Source of the DNA: Candidatus Hodarchaeota archaeon
GTDB lineage: Archaea; Asgardarchaeota; Heimdallarchaeia; Hodarchaeales; YT1-057
NCBI GenBank assembly: GCA_016839955.1
Contig: JAEOTI010000553.1
Coordinates: forward strand, 1 to 53,982
Direction: 5' to 3'
Length of the DNA: 53,982 nucleotides
A program made the translations under genes and the position numbers. The notes under the pieces are model-generated. The model was not told the origin of the DNA. It saw only the letters and a program-made list of their open reading frames with translations, and ran no database searches. This document shows positions 45,911 through 53,784 of the stretch, piece after piece. Each line of letters opens with the position of its first letter. Position 1 is the stretch's first letter.

Positions 45911-46204
45911 TGCTAGATTAATAGCATAGAGAATTATTTTTCTTCTCTTTTTGCTCTAAATAAGGGATTTAAAGTTTAATCATAATAAATCATATTAAAT
46001 GCTCTTTGTTTTTATATTATAATATTGATTGGTTAAAAAAAACAATTTTAACTTGTCTAGATCCCATTTTTAGCTTTTACTGAGAAGAATAAGTTTTTAG
46101 CAATATTTGGTTAGTTTAATTTTGAATTTACTATTTGAATATTAGGAAAATGAAGAAAAGATTGAAGTCATATCTTCAATTATATACTCAAATAAGATAG
46201 ATTT
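45911..46204. other. AT-rich intergenic region
   Basis: It separates the tRNA-Ser promoter from the plus-strand pseudo-GTPase gene. It is highly AT-rich, with many TATA-like words and no clear ribosome-binding site before the ATG at 46205. No RNA gene or significant open frame is seen. Confidence 0.4.
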
Positions 46205-47248
46205 ATGGGATTATTAATGGAAGACCAAATTTCTGAGCGGATTTATCATCAATTAAATAAAGCGACCAGGCCATGTGAAATAGGATTAGTTATCGCGGTA
46301 GTAGGTCTTCCTGGTTCAAGAGCAGAGTTTTTACCTGAACGCTTAAGTAATTTTATTAAAAATTGGTCTCTACAAGATGATCTACCTTTTGATGAAAAGA
46401 TTCCAGTAATTCCTTACTTTAAGCAAGGTCGAATAAAACTTTATCATTATATTTTGGAACCTGATGCAGACTTAGATCTTCGAGTTCGATCCTTACTACG
46501 ATCTTGTGACGGAATCATCTTACAACTTGATAAAGCAGATCCTATTCTTATCCCAGGGGCAAAAAAAGTATTGGATCGAGTCTTAACCATGGTTTTAGAT
46601 AGAAGGAAAATAGCTGTATTCGCATCGACAAGAACAGTCACAAGTAAGCTTGAGAAGAGCCGAATAATCGCTGGTTTAGACTTACATCACACTCAAGAAA
46701 GAGATTTGGATTCTTTGCATGTTTTCGGTCCATATGAAAAAGAAAAAGATGGCTATACAGAATTAATGGGGTGGATAGGTGATCTACTTGAGGAAAAACA
46801 ATATAGTCATAGTGTAATAATTGAGAACGCGTATATTTATGATGAAGCAGGATTGCCCGTCATATTATTGGAAACTTCTAAACAAAGTAAAACATTAGAG
46901 CCTACCTTATTAACTGCAATGTATAGAGCCTTAGAGGCGTTATTTTTCGAACAACGAGGCGCAATTATTCGATCTCTCTCATTAGAAGAAGAGGGAGAAC
47001 AAGACCTAACATTGGCTGCAATTAGATATAAAGACCTTGCTGTTTTACTTTTTATTCGAGGACCTAGTTCAAAAAGCTTAATTTGGCAGATTGGCACATA
47101 TATTCTAATTGGAGTAAAACATATCCTTCCTAAAACCACTCCAGGAGCCTCTATGATGATGAAAATTAATGCAGATAGCATATTTTCTTCATTTCAACCA
47201 CATGCAGGGGGCCATTGTGATAAATGCAAAAATCTTCAAAAAACTTAG
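46205..47248 (+). CDS. Arf-like pseudo-GTPase fused to a roadblock/longin-like domain
   Basis: The 347-residue protein has a Ras/Arf-like fold at about 25-197. IGLVIAVVGLPGSR (27-40) stands where the P loop should be but lacks the Gly-Lys-Ser/Thr. CDGIILQLDKADP (101-113) matches the strand after switch II, KIAVFASTRTV (135-145) is the NKxD strand without that motif, and ELMGWIGDLL is the last helix. Nucleotide binding is therefore doubtful. Residues about 204-310 (NAYIYDEAGLPVILLE, TLLTAMYRALEALFFEQRG, YKDLAVLLFIRG) resemble a roadblock/longin-type sensor domain. The C-terminus has HCDKC. The Arf-like GTPase at 52092-53579 has a similar second domain. Confidence 0.72.
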   Translation: MGLLMEDQISERIYHQLNKATRPCEIGLVIAVVGLPGSRAEFLPERLSNFIKNWSLQDDLPFDEKIPVIPYFKQGRIKLYHYILEPDADLDLRVRSLLRSCDGIILQLDKADPILIPGAKKVLDRVLTMVLDRRKIAVFASTRTVTSKLEKSRIIAGLDLHHTQERDLDSLHVFGPYEKEKDGYTELMGWIGDLLEEKQYSHSVIIENAYIYDEAGLPVILLETSKQSKTLEPTLLTAMYRALEALFFEQRGAIIRSLSLEEEGEQDLTLAAIRYKDLAVLLFIRGPSSKSLIWQIGTYILIGVKHILPKTTPGASMMMKINADSIFSSFQPHAGGHCDKCKNLQKT

Positions 47249-47712
47249 CGTTTTTCTTCCATCATAAGCTGAGCTCCCGCGAATCCAACAATGATCAAAT
47301 TTAAACCAAGTAAAATTAGGGATGTGGCATACCGAGGGTCATAAGCAAACCTTGTTGAAAATCGTAACAAGAACACTCCAAAAGTGCCAACAGAGAAGAA
47401 AATTCCTACAACAATAGTTTCAATTAAGAATTGATCGTGAATTGATGGTTGAACTAATACTGGAGAACCTGAGGATGTGAATCCCATCGGTATAGGATTT
47501 TCAGATAGAACGTATAATACTCCGGATAATAGTAGTATCGAACCAATGAGCATTAAGATTAGTATAATTCTTCCAGGATCTTGGTGAGGAAGGTAGATTT
47601 TTGGTCTGCGGAAATTCATCTTTGGTTTCCTAAAGAAGGGAATAAATGGAAGATGAGGAATGTAGTTATCTATTGCTTCAAGAATGTCTGGTGTTGCTTT
47701 TTTTTCTGACAT
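47245..47712 (-). CDS. OST3/OST6/OSTC-like oligosaccharyltransferase subunit
   Basis: The longest frame begins at TTG 47751; the ATG at 47712 (MSEKKATPDILEAIDNY) gives 155 residues. There are three transmembrane segments: IILILMLIGSILLLSGVLYVL, FLIETIVVGIFFSVGTFGVFLL and LILLGLNLIIVGFAGAQLMM. The order and loop features match human OSTC/OST3: a basic juxtamembrane region before helix 1, (S/G)G-x-x-Y-x-x-x-x-x-P after it, an amphipathic IHDQFLIE leading into helix 2, and a short loop before helix 3. The subunit links the catalytic STT3 to the translocon in eukaryotes; Asgard homologues are known. The thioredoxin domain of OST3/6 is absent. The stop overlaps the converging pseudo-GTPase gene by four bases. 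Confidence 0.72.
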   Translation of the reverse strand: MSEKKATPDILEAIDNYIPHLPFIPFFRKPKMNFRRPKIYLPHQDPGRIILILMLIGSILLLSGVLYVLSENPIPMGFTSSGSPVLVQPSIHDQFLIETIVVGIFFSVGTFGVFLLRFSTRFAYDPRYATSLILLGLNLIIVGFAGAQLMMEEKR

Positions 47713-47802
47713 AATTGCCACATTCAAAGATCTGGGTGTTAAATGGTTCAAGAGGTTTCTCTATGTTCAGAAAAGATAAATTATTGCATGTTTTTATCTC
47801 TT

Positions 47803-47895
47803 ATGCGAATCAATCGTCTAGATGTCATTTTAGTTTTACCCTTTATAATCTCTTTAGGGGTATTTCATATCGTAATGCTACAAAAACTTGAATAA
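47803..47895 (+). CDS. Possible 30-residue single-TM small protein
   Basis: An ATG frame of 30 codons encodes MRINRLDVILVLPFIISLGV followed by FHIVMLQKLE, one hydrophobic helix with charged ends. A TATA-like GATAAATTA lies about 25 bases before the ATG, which would give a leaderless mRNA. It sits divergent to the OSTC-like gene. Another short overlapping frame exists in the same AT-rich gap, so coding is unproven. Confidence 0.2.
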   Translation: MRINRLDVILVLPFIISLGVFHIVMLQKLE

Positions 47896-47941
47896 TATCT
47901 TTTAATTATTTAATTAACCAATGTAATTAAACAACAAATAA

Positions 47942-50050
47942 TTATTCGCTTGTATTTTTAATTATATTTTGAAAGTCATCTTCATTTAATTGCTGGCACA
48001 TATCTGATAGAGTTTTTAGGATTTCAACCTTGTCAAATAACTTTCCACGAAGATCTTCAAGAATATCTTCAATTATTACACGAACTCCTCTTGAAAGTTC
48101 TTCAGGTATTTTTTCCAGGAATTCTAAAGAATCTAGCCGTTTTCGTTCCTCAACTATTGATTGAGTTAATTCTGGTAGTCCTTCCTGGCTCACACCTCCT
48201 TTATGGTGTATTAAATGGTTAAAAATTTCCCCTATTCGAAGGAGAATCTCATCATATACATACTGAACCATTTTCTCTTCAAAGAATGTTTGACGAGCAA
48301 TCTGACGTTTTTGAAGATCTTCTACTGCGATTTCTGACACAAGTTCAGGTTTTTTCAAAGGTGAAATTGTAGAGGTTTTGTAGAAAGTCTTAGATAAATC
48401 ACCAAATTCTGATACACGTATCTCTCCTTGCATTTTTTTGTTCAAAGCATCTTGTAGGGAATCAATCCGTTTTTGTGAAAGTATTTGACCTGCTTTAGAT
48501 TGAATAACTCTTCTTTTTAATAATCTTTGTGGATCTACTTGTAATTTCTCAGGTTCTACATGAGTCATGATTCCAATTAGTCTTTTCTCATCATTTGCGA
48601 ATTGATTTAGTAATAACTCTCCTTTATTCTCCCGGTGTTCAAGTACAAATTCCCATGGAATCAGCTCAAGCTCTGTTATTTCCGATTCGATCCCTCTTAA
48701 GCAAGCAATTATAAAATCATGATTTGAATTACTAATATAATCTAACATATCTGTAATTTGATTGAAAGTTTCAAGTTCAAATCGTCCTAATACATACTCA
48801 GTGGAAGTACCATTCATTTCTTGTGCAACAGCGGCAATAGGTAAACCTGCAGCATCTCTAAAAGCGTCAACAGTGTCGAGTGAATCAGAATAATTAATTG
48901 TATTATAGTTTAAGGTTCTAACCCATTTCGTAAGGATCGTAGAAAGAAATTCATCAGGATTTTGTCTATTTTTAACACGCGAAAATTCTCCCATTAAATC
49001 AAGACATCGAATCATTGATGTATCCGAAACATATTGTACATTGATATCTTCGGCTGGTAAGACCATAGCGGTCAATACAGTTTTGTTTTGGTCTGTACAA
49101 TGTGTTTTTGTAATAAACATTGTTCGTTCAGGCAACATTTGATTCTGTTCACGAAAACGTAGTCTATATTTTGCAAAACGAAGTGAATATTCTACTTTAC
49201 GTTCAAAAACTTTATCTATCTTAGCTATAGATTGTATAGCTGTTCGTACAGAGGTTAAAAAGGTCGAGTTAATATTCCTCGTAAAATTTGGTTGGTCAAT
49301 TAGATTTTGGTCTTCATCGAGAAATAAAACCGTGCCAAACATATATTTAGGTTCTTCAATACTTCGTGTCTGGCTAATAAAGCCACGTTTTACTGCATCT
49401 AAATGATACCACGCAAAATAACGCTCAATAATAAACAAACCAGCATCCATATAATTTTCAGAGTTAAGAGTTAGAGCTGGGTATATTTCAATAATTTCAC
49501 TATATTGATTCTTAGGAAAGCTGTTCCGCAAAGCACCTTCTAATTCTGCCATAATCCAGCGAAAATTTATATCTGGATCACAATATTCATTATAAAATTC
49601 AAATAAAGGTTTCACATAAAGGTCTACAATATTTACATGTATCACGTCTTCAGGAACATGAAGTCTCCAATTTTCAACGAAATAGCGTTCAATTTGATTT
49701 GCCACTTCTGTAGTAATTTGAATAAGGGCTACTAGATCATCTAAGGCAATAGGTAAGTATTTCTTACTATCTAGTAAGGATTCAAGAACCATTCGTATGT
49801 GAGTTACTTCAGTTACTCGTGTTTGAGCATTTAATTCAGTTTTTCTTAGTTCAGAGAGAGCAAATTTAGAAGCGAAAATTGCATTGAGAACTGTCTCTTC
49901 ATCTACATTGAATTTCTCCATAAAATCCTTTATTAAACCTCCAAAAACGTTTCTATAATATTGAAACTGTTCAATTTTTCGTCCTCTACGCTTTAACACT
50001 TCTTTTAACTCAGCAACAACTGAGCCACCATGGGGAAAAGCTGTTGTCAT
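47942..50050 (-). CDS. Large unknown protein with possible sensor-like repeats
   Basis: The 702-residue soluble protein is not recognised. It begins with helices (about 1-150). A middle alpha/beta part holds YMFGTVLFLDEDQNLIDQPN (about 232-251) followed by a helix with FLTSVRTAIQSIAK, and a second stretch DAAGLPIAAVAQEMNG (about 400-415) followed by TFNQITDMLDYI. Both resemble the strand-turn-strand then helix of roadblock/longin-type domains. The C-terminal 200 residues are helical and charged. No catalytic motif or membrane segment is seen. ATG start. It stands alone between the OSTC-like and macro-domain genes. The domain reading is tentative. Confidence 0.7.
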   Translation of the reverse strand: MTTAFPHGGSVVAELKEVLKRRGRKIEQFQYYRNVFGGLIKDFMEKFNVDEETVLNAIFASKFALSELRKTELNAQTRVTEVTHIRMVLESLLDSKKYLPIALDDLVALIQITTEVANQIERYFVENWRLHVPEDVIHVNIVDLYVKPLFEFYNEYCDPDINFRWIMAELEGALRNSFPKNQYSEIIEIYPALTLNSENYMDAGLFIIERYFAWYHLDAVKRGFISQTRSIEEPKYMFGTVLFLDEDQNLIDQPNFTRNINSTFLTSVRTAIQSIAKIDKVFERKVEYSLRFAKYRLRFREQNQMLPERTMFITKTHCTDQNKTVLTAMVLPAEDINVQYVSDTSMIRCLDLMGEFSRVKNRQNPDEFLSTILTKWVRTLNYNTINYSDSLDTVDAFRDAAGLPIAAVAQEMNGTSTEYVLGRFELETFNQITDMLDYISNSNHDFIIACLRGIESEITELELIPWEFVLEHRENKGELLLNQFANDEKRLIGIMTHVEPEKLQVDPQRLLKRRVIQSKAGQILSQKRIDSLQDALNKKMQGEIRVSEFGDLSKTFYKTSTISPLKKPELVSEIAVEDLQKRQIARQTFFEEKMVQYVYDEILLRIGEIFNHLIHHKGGVSQEGLPELTQSIVEERKRLDSLEFLEKIPEELSRGVRVIIEDILEDLRGKLFDKVEILKTLSDMCQQLNEDDFQNIIKNTSE

Positions 50051-50257
50051 TTTTTAATCAACCTAATGGTTATTGGATTATTATTAGAATATATTAGTAA
50101 CTAGGAACCATATCAAGAGTGTTTTGATTCAAATATAAATAAGTTATAAATTAAGTCGCTAAGTATTGATAGTTTTTTTGAGTCATTTCTAATTTTACAT
50201 GAAGACGAAAAGCTGTAGAATCTCAATTGAAAATGGTACCAATGTATCAGTTTAGCT

Positions 50258-50806
50258 TTATATTCCTGAAAGAACTTTTTCAAATATAATGGTGGATTCT
50301 CTATCGAACAAAGCAAATACAACTCGTTTTAAAGAAGAGTTTTCAAAATATCTCATATGATGAGAAACTGCTCTTAACATAATGTTAGCGCATTCTCGCA
50401 TCGAGAAACCCGCGACTCCAGTTCCAATAGCTGGAAACGCCATTGATTTAATTTGTTTTTCCTCAACTCTTAGTAATGAACTTTTAGTACTATCTTCTAA
50501 CGAGATGCTGGTTGTTAACACACCTGATCCCATAGAAGCAGCATGTATTACCCATTTGGCTTTTAATTCTCCACCAGAAGTTATAGCAGCTTCACCTAAA
50601 GGAATTTCTTTTATTGGATATTTTTGTAAAATTTCATTGCATTGTTTCTGAATTATTGGCCCCCCACGTGTTCGGATAGCTCCTGCTACTCCTGTACCCA
50701 ACCAAAGTTTAGTATTAGCCGCATTTACGATTGCATCAACTTCTAGCTGAGTTATATCGCCTTCCCAAATCTCGATAATAGCTTTCTCAGTAATATTACG
50801 TTCCAT
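50258..50806 (-). CDS. Macro-domain (ADP-ribose-binding) protein
   Basis: The 182-residue protein is a single macro domain: IWEGDITQLEVDAIVNAANTKLWLGTGVAGAI (about 13-44), GEAAITSGGELKAKWVIHAA, SMAFPAIGTGVAGFSMRECANIMLRAV. The conserved Asn of NAAN and the GxG(V/I)AGAI loop bind ADP-ribose. Such proteins hydrolyse O-acetyl-ADP-ribose or remove ADP-ribose from proteins or nucleic acids. A link with the sirtuin at 35688-36467, which makes O-acetyl-ADP-ribose, is possible but not shown by position. ATG start; next upstream is a class V aminotransferase gene. Confidence 0.93.
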   Translation of the reverse strand: MERNITEKAIIEIWEGDITQLEVDAIVNAANTKLWLGTGVAGAIRTRGGPIIQKQCNEILQKYPIKEIPLGEAAITSGGELKAKWVIHAASMGSGVLTTSISLEDSTKSSLLRVEEKQIKSMAFPAIGTGVAGFSMRECANIMLRAVSHHMRYFENSSLKRVVFALFDRESTIIFEKVLSGI

Positions 50807-50853
50807 GAAATCAACATCCTTTGAAATGTAAATTTTAAGAAAAAAGCTATACT

Positions 50854-52011
50854 TTAATTTTCCCGATAAGATTGGAGAGCATCTATCAAGTGATCAATAT
50901 CCTTTTTAGAATTGTAAGCATGAGGAGAGACTCGAAGGGCCCCTGACCTAGGGCTTATCGCGATATTTTGACGGTGTAAATCTTCTGCAATTCTCAATGG
51001 ATCAATTCCGTGCCAACCAATACTTACGATTCCGCTTCTCTGAGATGGCTCTATTGGAGAAAAAACATGAATTTGATTCTCCTCACACCGTTTGATCAAA
51101 TAATCGGTAGTAGACTTTATGTTTGACCATACGTTGTGAAGTCCAATGTCCAATAAAAACTGAAAAGATTCAACCATACCAGATATTTCAAAATAAGGAC
51201 TAGGTTCAAAATGTTGACCATCTGGTGCCGGATCAAATTTACAATGACTCATATTTCGTATACCATCCTTAGCAGACCACCATCCGACAAAAGAAGGTTT
51301 TAAATCTCTTCTAAAATCATTTTCATCTGATATCCACAAAAATCCAGTACCAAAAGGTCCTAATGCCCATTTATAAGCACCAGCTGCTAAAGCATCTATG
51401 CCTAATTCCCTACAATTTACAGGTAATGCTCCTACCGCTTGAATCCCGTCTACTAAAAGGTAACCTCCGACGTCATGAATTAAATTAGCTATTTCCTCGA
51501 TAGGAGCTCTATAACCATTTGAAAATTGAACCAGAGAAATAGCAACTAATTTCGTTCTACTATCGATAGCGGTCTCAAAATCCTCAATGTTAAGGATTCC
51601 ATTTTGATTGGGAACTACACGTAGACTAATTTTTTGTTTTTTGGAAACTACTTGATGTACATAGCTATTTGTTGTAAACTCTAAATCATTAATAACCATA
51701 TTATCTCCAAAATTCCAAGGAAACCCTTCAACTACAGTATGAATACCTTGTAAAGTGCTACGTGTGAAAGCAATCCCATCTACATCTCCTCCTATTAATT
51801 CGGCTGTAATTCCTTTCGTTCTAGGGATTTCTTCACCAACAAATTTTTGGATAGAAAATTCAGGACTGAGTGTTCCATGTATTGCTTTAGCTGTTAATTG
51901 TCGTTCCATAACCATTTTTGTTCGCTTGGGAAGCGGGGAAAACGCTGCATGATCTAAATAAGTAATTTGTGGATTTAACGCCATTTTTGATGCAATTTCA
52001 TCTGGTTTCAT
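50854..52011 (-). CDS. Class V aminotransferase (PLP-dependent)
   Basis: The 385-residue protein has the fold type I pattern of the cysteine-desulfurase/isopenicillin-N-epimerase group. Landmarks are YLDHAAFSPLP, FTRSTLQGIHTV, LVDGIQAVGALPVN with the PLP-contacting Asp, the Schiff-base Lys in AAGAYKWALGPFGTGFLW, and the C-terminal GALRVSPHAYNSKKDIDHLI. The mobile-loop Cys needed for desulfurases is not evident, so an epimerase-, lyase- or transaminase-like reaction is more likely; the substrate is unknown. ATG start. It lies 47 bases upstream of the macro-domain gene on the same strand and may be co-transcribed. Confidence 0.9.
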   Translation of the reverse strand: MKPDEIASKMALNPQITYLDHAAFSPLPKRTKMVMERQLTAKAIHGTLSPEFSIQKFVGEEIPRTKGITAELIGGDVDGIAFTRSTLQGIHTVVEGFPWNFGDNMVINDLEFTTNSYVHQVVSKKQKISLRVVPNQNGILNIEDFETAIDSRTKLVAISLVQFSNGYRAPIEEIANLIHDVGGYLLVDGIQAVGALPVNCRELGIDALAAGAYKWALGPFGTGFLWISDENDFRRDLKPSFVGWWSAKDGIRNMSHCKFDPAPDGQHFEPSPYFEISGMVESFQFLLDIGLHNVWSNIKSTTDYLIKRCEENQIHVFSPIEPSQRSGIVSIGWHGIDPLRIAEDLHRQNIAISPRSGALRVSPHAYNSKKDIDHLIDALQSYREN

Positions 52012-52091
52012 ATTTAATCTCTCATATTCAATTAAGTAAAGAATCTTTTGAGAAGATATGATAGCAATAATAAAAAGAATAGTAAATTTGG

Positions 52092-53579
52092 TTAATAATC
52101 TAATCCTGAACGTTGCCTTCTCTTTTCGATTCTTTTAACCCGTTGCATTACAGAGATTTTTGTAAAGAAGCCCATTGCGGACTGGCTTTCAGATTCTTTT
52201 TTAACTTGTACCTCAACAGGGCGGTTCAATTGACGAATACGATCCTGGACAGAAATAGATGGTTTCAAAGAAATTGGTGGTTTTTCGGGTGGGGGTGGTT
52301 CTCGCCAGATCGGTTCAGGAGTTGATTTTTCAACTGGTACACTTGGAGAAATTTCGTCTCCTGGAATTTCTGTTGGTTCAGGTGGAGTGGTGGTAGGAGG
52401 AGCAGTGAGCGGTTCTTTTTGTTCCATAATAGGTTTAGGTTCAGAGGGGAATTCCTCTTGTTCAGATAGTTCAATTTCAAATGTAGGTGGAGTTGTTGGT
52501 TCTAAAGGTTCTAAGGAGCTTTCAACAATTACTGGTTTTGGTTCTGTTATTTGAGCTGTAATCGTTGGTTCCGGTTCTTTTGTTATTATTTCTTCCTCTT
52601 CAAGGATTTCTGGAATGTGGATGAAGTCTTCAATTCGTGCAACAAGACGTTCTTCATCTATTTGTGCCAATTGCTCCCCACGTTTGATAGCTTCTTCAGT
52701 TTCTTCTCCTGCAACAAGTAATGCCTCTCGAGCGACATTCTCAACTGCCTCAAGAGGGTCATTTTCATCTACGACAACTAGACAGGCTAAATTCCTAGAT
52801 TCATCCTCAACTTGTATAAATCGGTAATCCTCACTACCTGGGTTTTCTACAACTAGTGTCTTAATGCCTTTACCTCCGATCTGTGAAGCAAATGCCTCTA
52901 TTGCGGAATAAAACCCAGTGATTAAGGTCGCATCTTCTTTGACACCACCAATTCGGGCATTAAGAAGTGGATTCAAAGCTCCAGATGAATCCGTGATATC
53001 TTTTGAGCGCTTATAAACGTAAATGTTATGAAGATGGATCTTTGGTAGCTCATAATCTCCAACAAGTTGTGAAGCAAGCCAATCGAAGGCCTCACGAATT
53101 CCTTGTCCTGACTTTGCGGATGTAGGAAAGAGCTGAAGTCCACGTATATCATGTTCAGCAATTGCTTCAAGCTCAAAATATTGCATAAGTTCATCAATTG
53201 AAGCGGATTCGGGTAAATCCTGTTTATTGGCTAAAATAATAAGAATGGGTTCGCTTTGGGCCCAACCAAGACAAAATTCCAAAGAGTCTCTAGAACGTTT
53301 GAACCATTCGTGTTTAGCAGAATCAACTACAAATACGATAGCTTCTGCTCGCGGAATAAAGCTCTTCCAAAACGTATGAATAAAGGGTGATTGTCCTCCA
53401 AGGTCAAATGCTTGGACCTGGATTCCCCTGTAAGAAAATGAATCAACGTTAAATCCCATTGTAGGGCCACGTGGAGGTGTAAACTCACCATGTACAAGAC
53501 GACGAAGAGTACTCGTCTTTCCAGCAGCATGTAAGCCAACAAATGCTATACGCCTTGCTGTGGTATTTCCAGAACTCAA
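52092..53579 (-). CDS. Arf-family GTPase with sensor-like domain and long disordered tail
   Basis: Residues 1-175 form an Arf/Sar-type GTPase: GLHAAGKTS (15-23), switch I PTMGFNV, DLGGQ (59-63) with the catalytic Gln, ANKQD (117-121) and SAK (154-156). The Arf-type N-terminal Gly for myristoylation is absent. Residues about 181-292 form a second alpha/beta domain (LHNIYVYKRSKDITDS, LITGFYSAIEAFASQIGG, NLACLVVVDEND), like roadblock/longin domains. Then comes an acidic, Pro/Glu/Thr-rich disordered stretch (about 325-445) and a basic C-terminus with SVQDRIRQLNRP. The start is TTG. The tail is unlike canonical Arf and may bind partners or membranes. Confidence 0.9.
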   Translation of the reverse strand: MSSGNTTARRIAFVGLHAAGKTSTLRRLVHGEFTPPRGPTMGFNVDSFSYRGIQVQAFDLGGQSPFIHTFWKSFIPRAEAIVFVVDSAKHEWFKRSRDSLEFCLGWAQSEPILIILANKQDLPESASIDELMQYFELEAIAEHDIRGLQLFPTSAKSGQGIREAFDWLASQLVGDYELPKIHLHNIYVYKRSKDITDSSGALNPLLNARIGGVKEDATLITGFYSAIEAFASQIGGKGIKTLVVENPGSEDYRFIQVEDESRNLACLVVVDENDPLEAVENVAREALLVAGEETEEAIKRGEQLAQIDEERLVARIEDFIHIPEILEEEEIITKEPEPTITAQITEPKPVIVESSLEPLEPTTPPTFEIELSEQEEFPSEPKPIMEQKEPLTAPPTTTPPEPTEIPGDEISPSVPVEKSTPEPIWREPPPPEKPPISLKPSISVQDRIRQLNRPVEVQVKKESESQSAMGFFTKISVMQRVKRIEKRRQRSGLDY

Positions 53580-53784
53580 TGGGATTTCCCCAATACGTAG
53601 TTACAAAACAAGCGTCTTATTAATATCTTGAATATCACAAATTAATTAGTTTACGGTATTTTATCTGAGGTTAAAAATAGTATTTTATTGGCTGAGTTAA
53701 AGTTTCTCCAATTTTCAAAATGAAACTAACTAAGATTTATTAGAATTTGTCACATAAAAAAACATTTTTTCCCCTTTTTAGATT

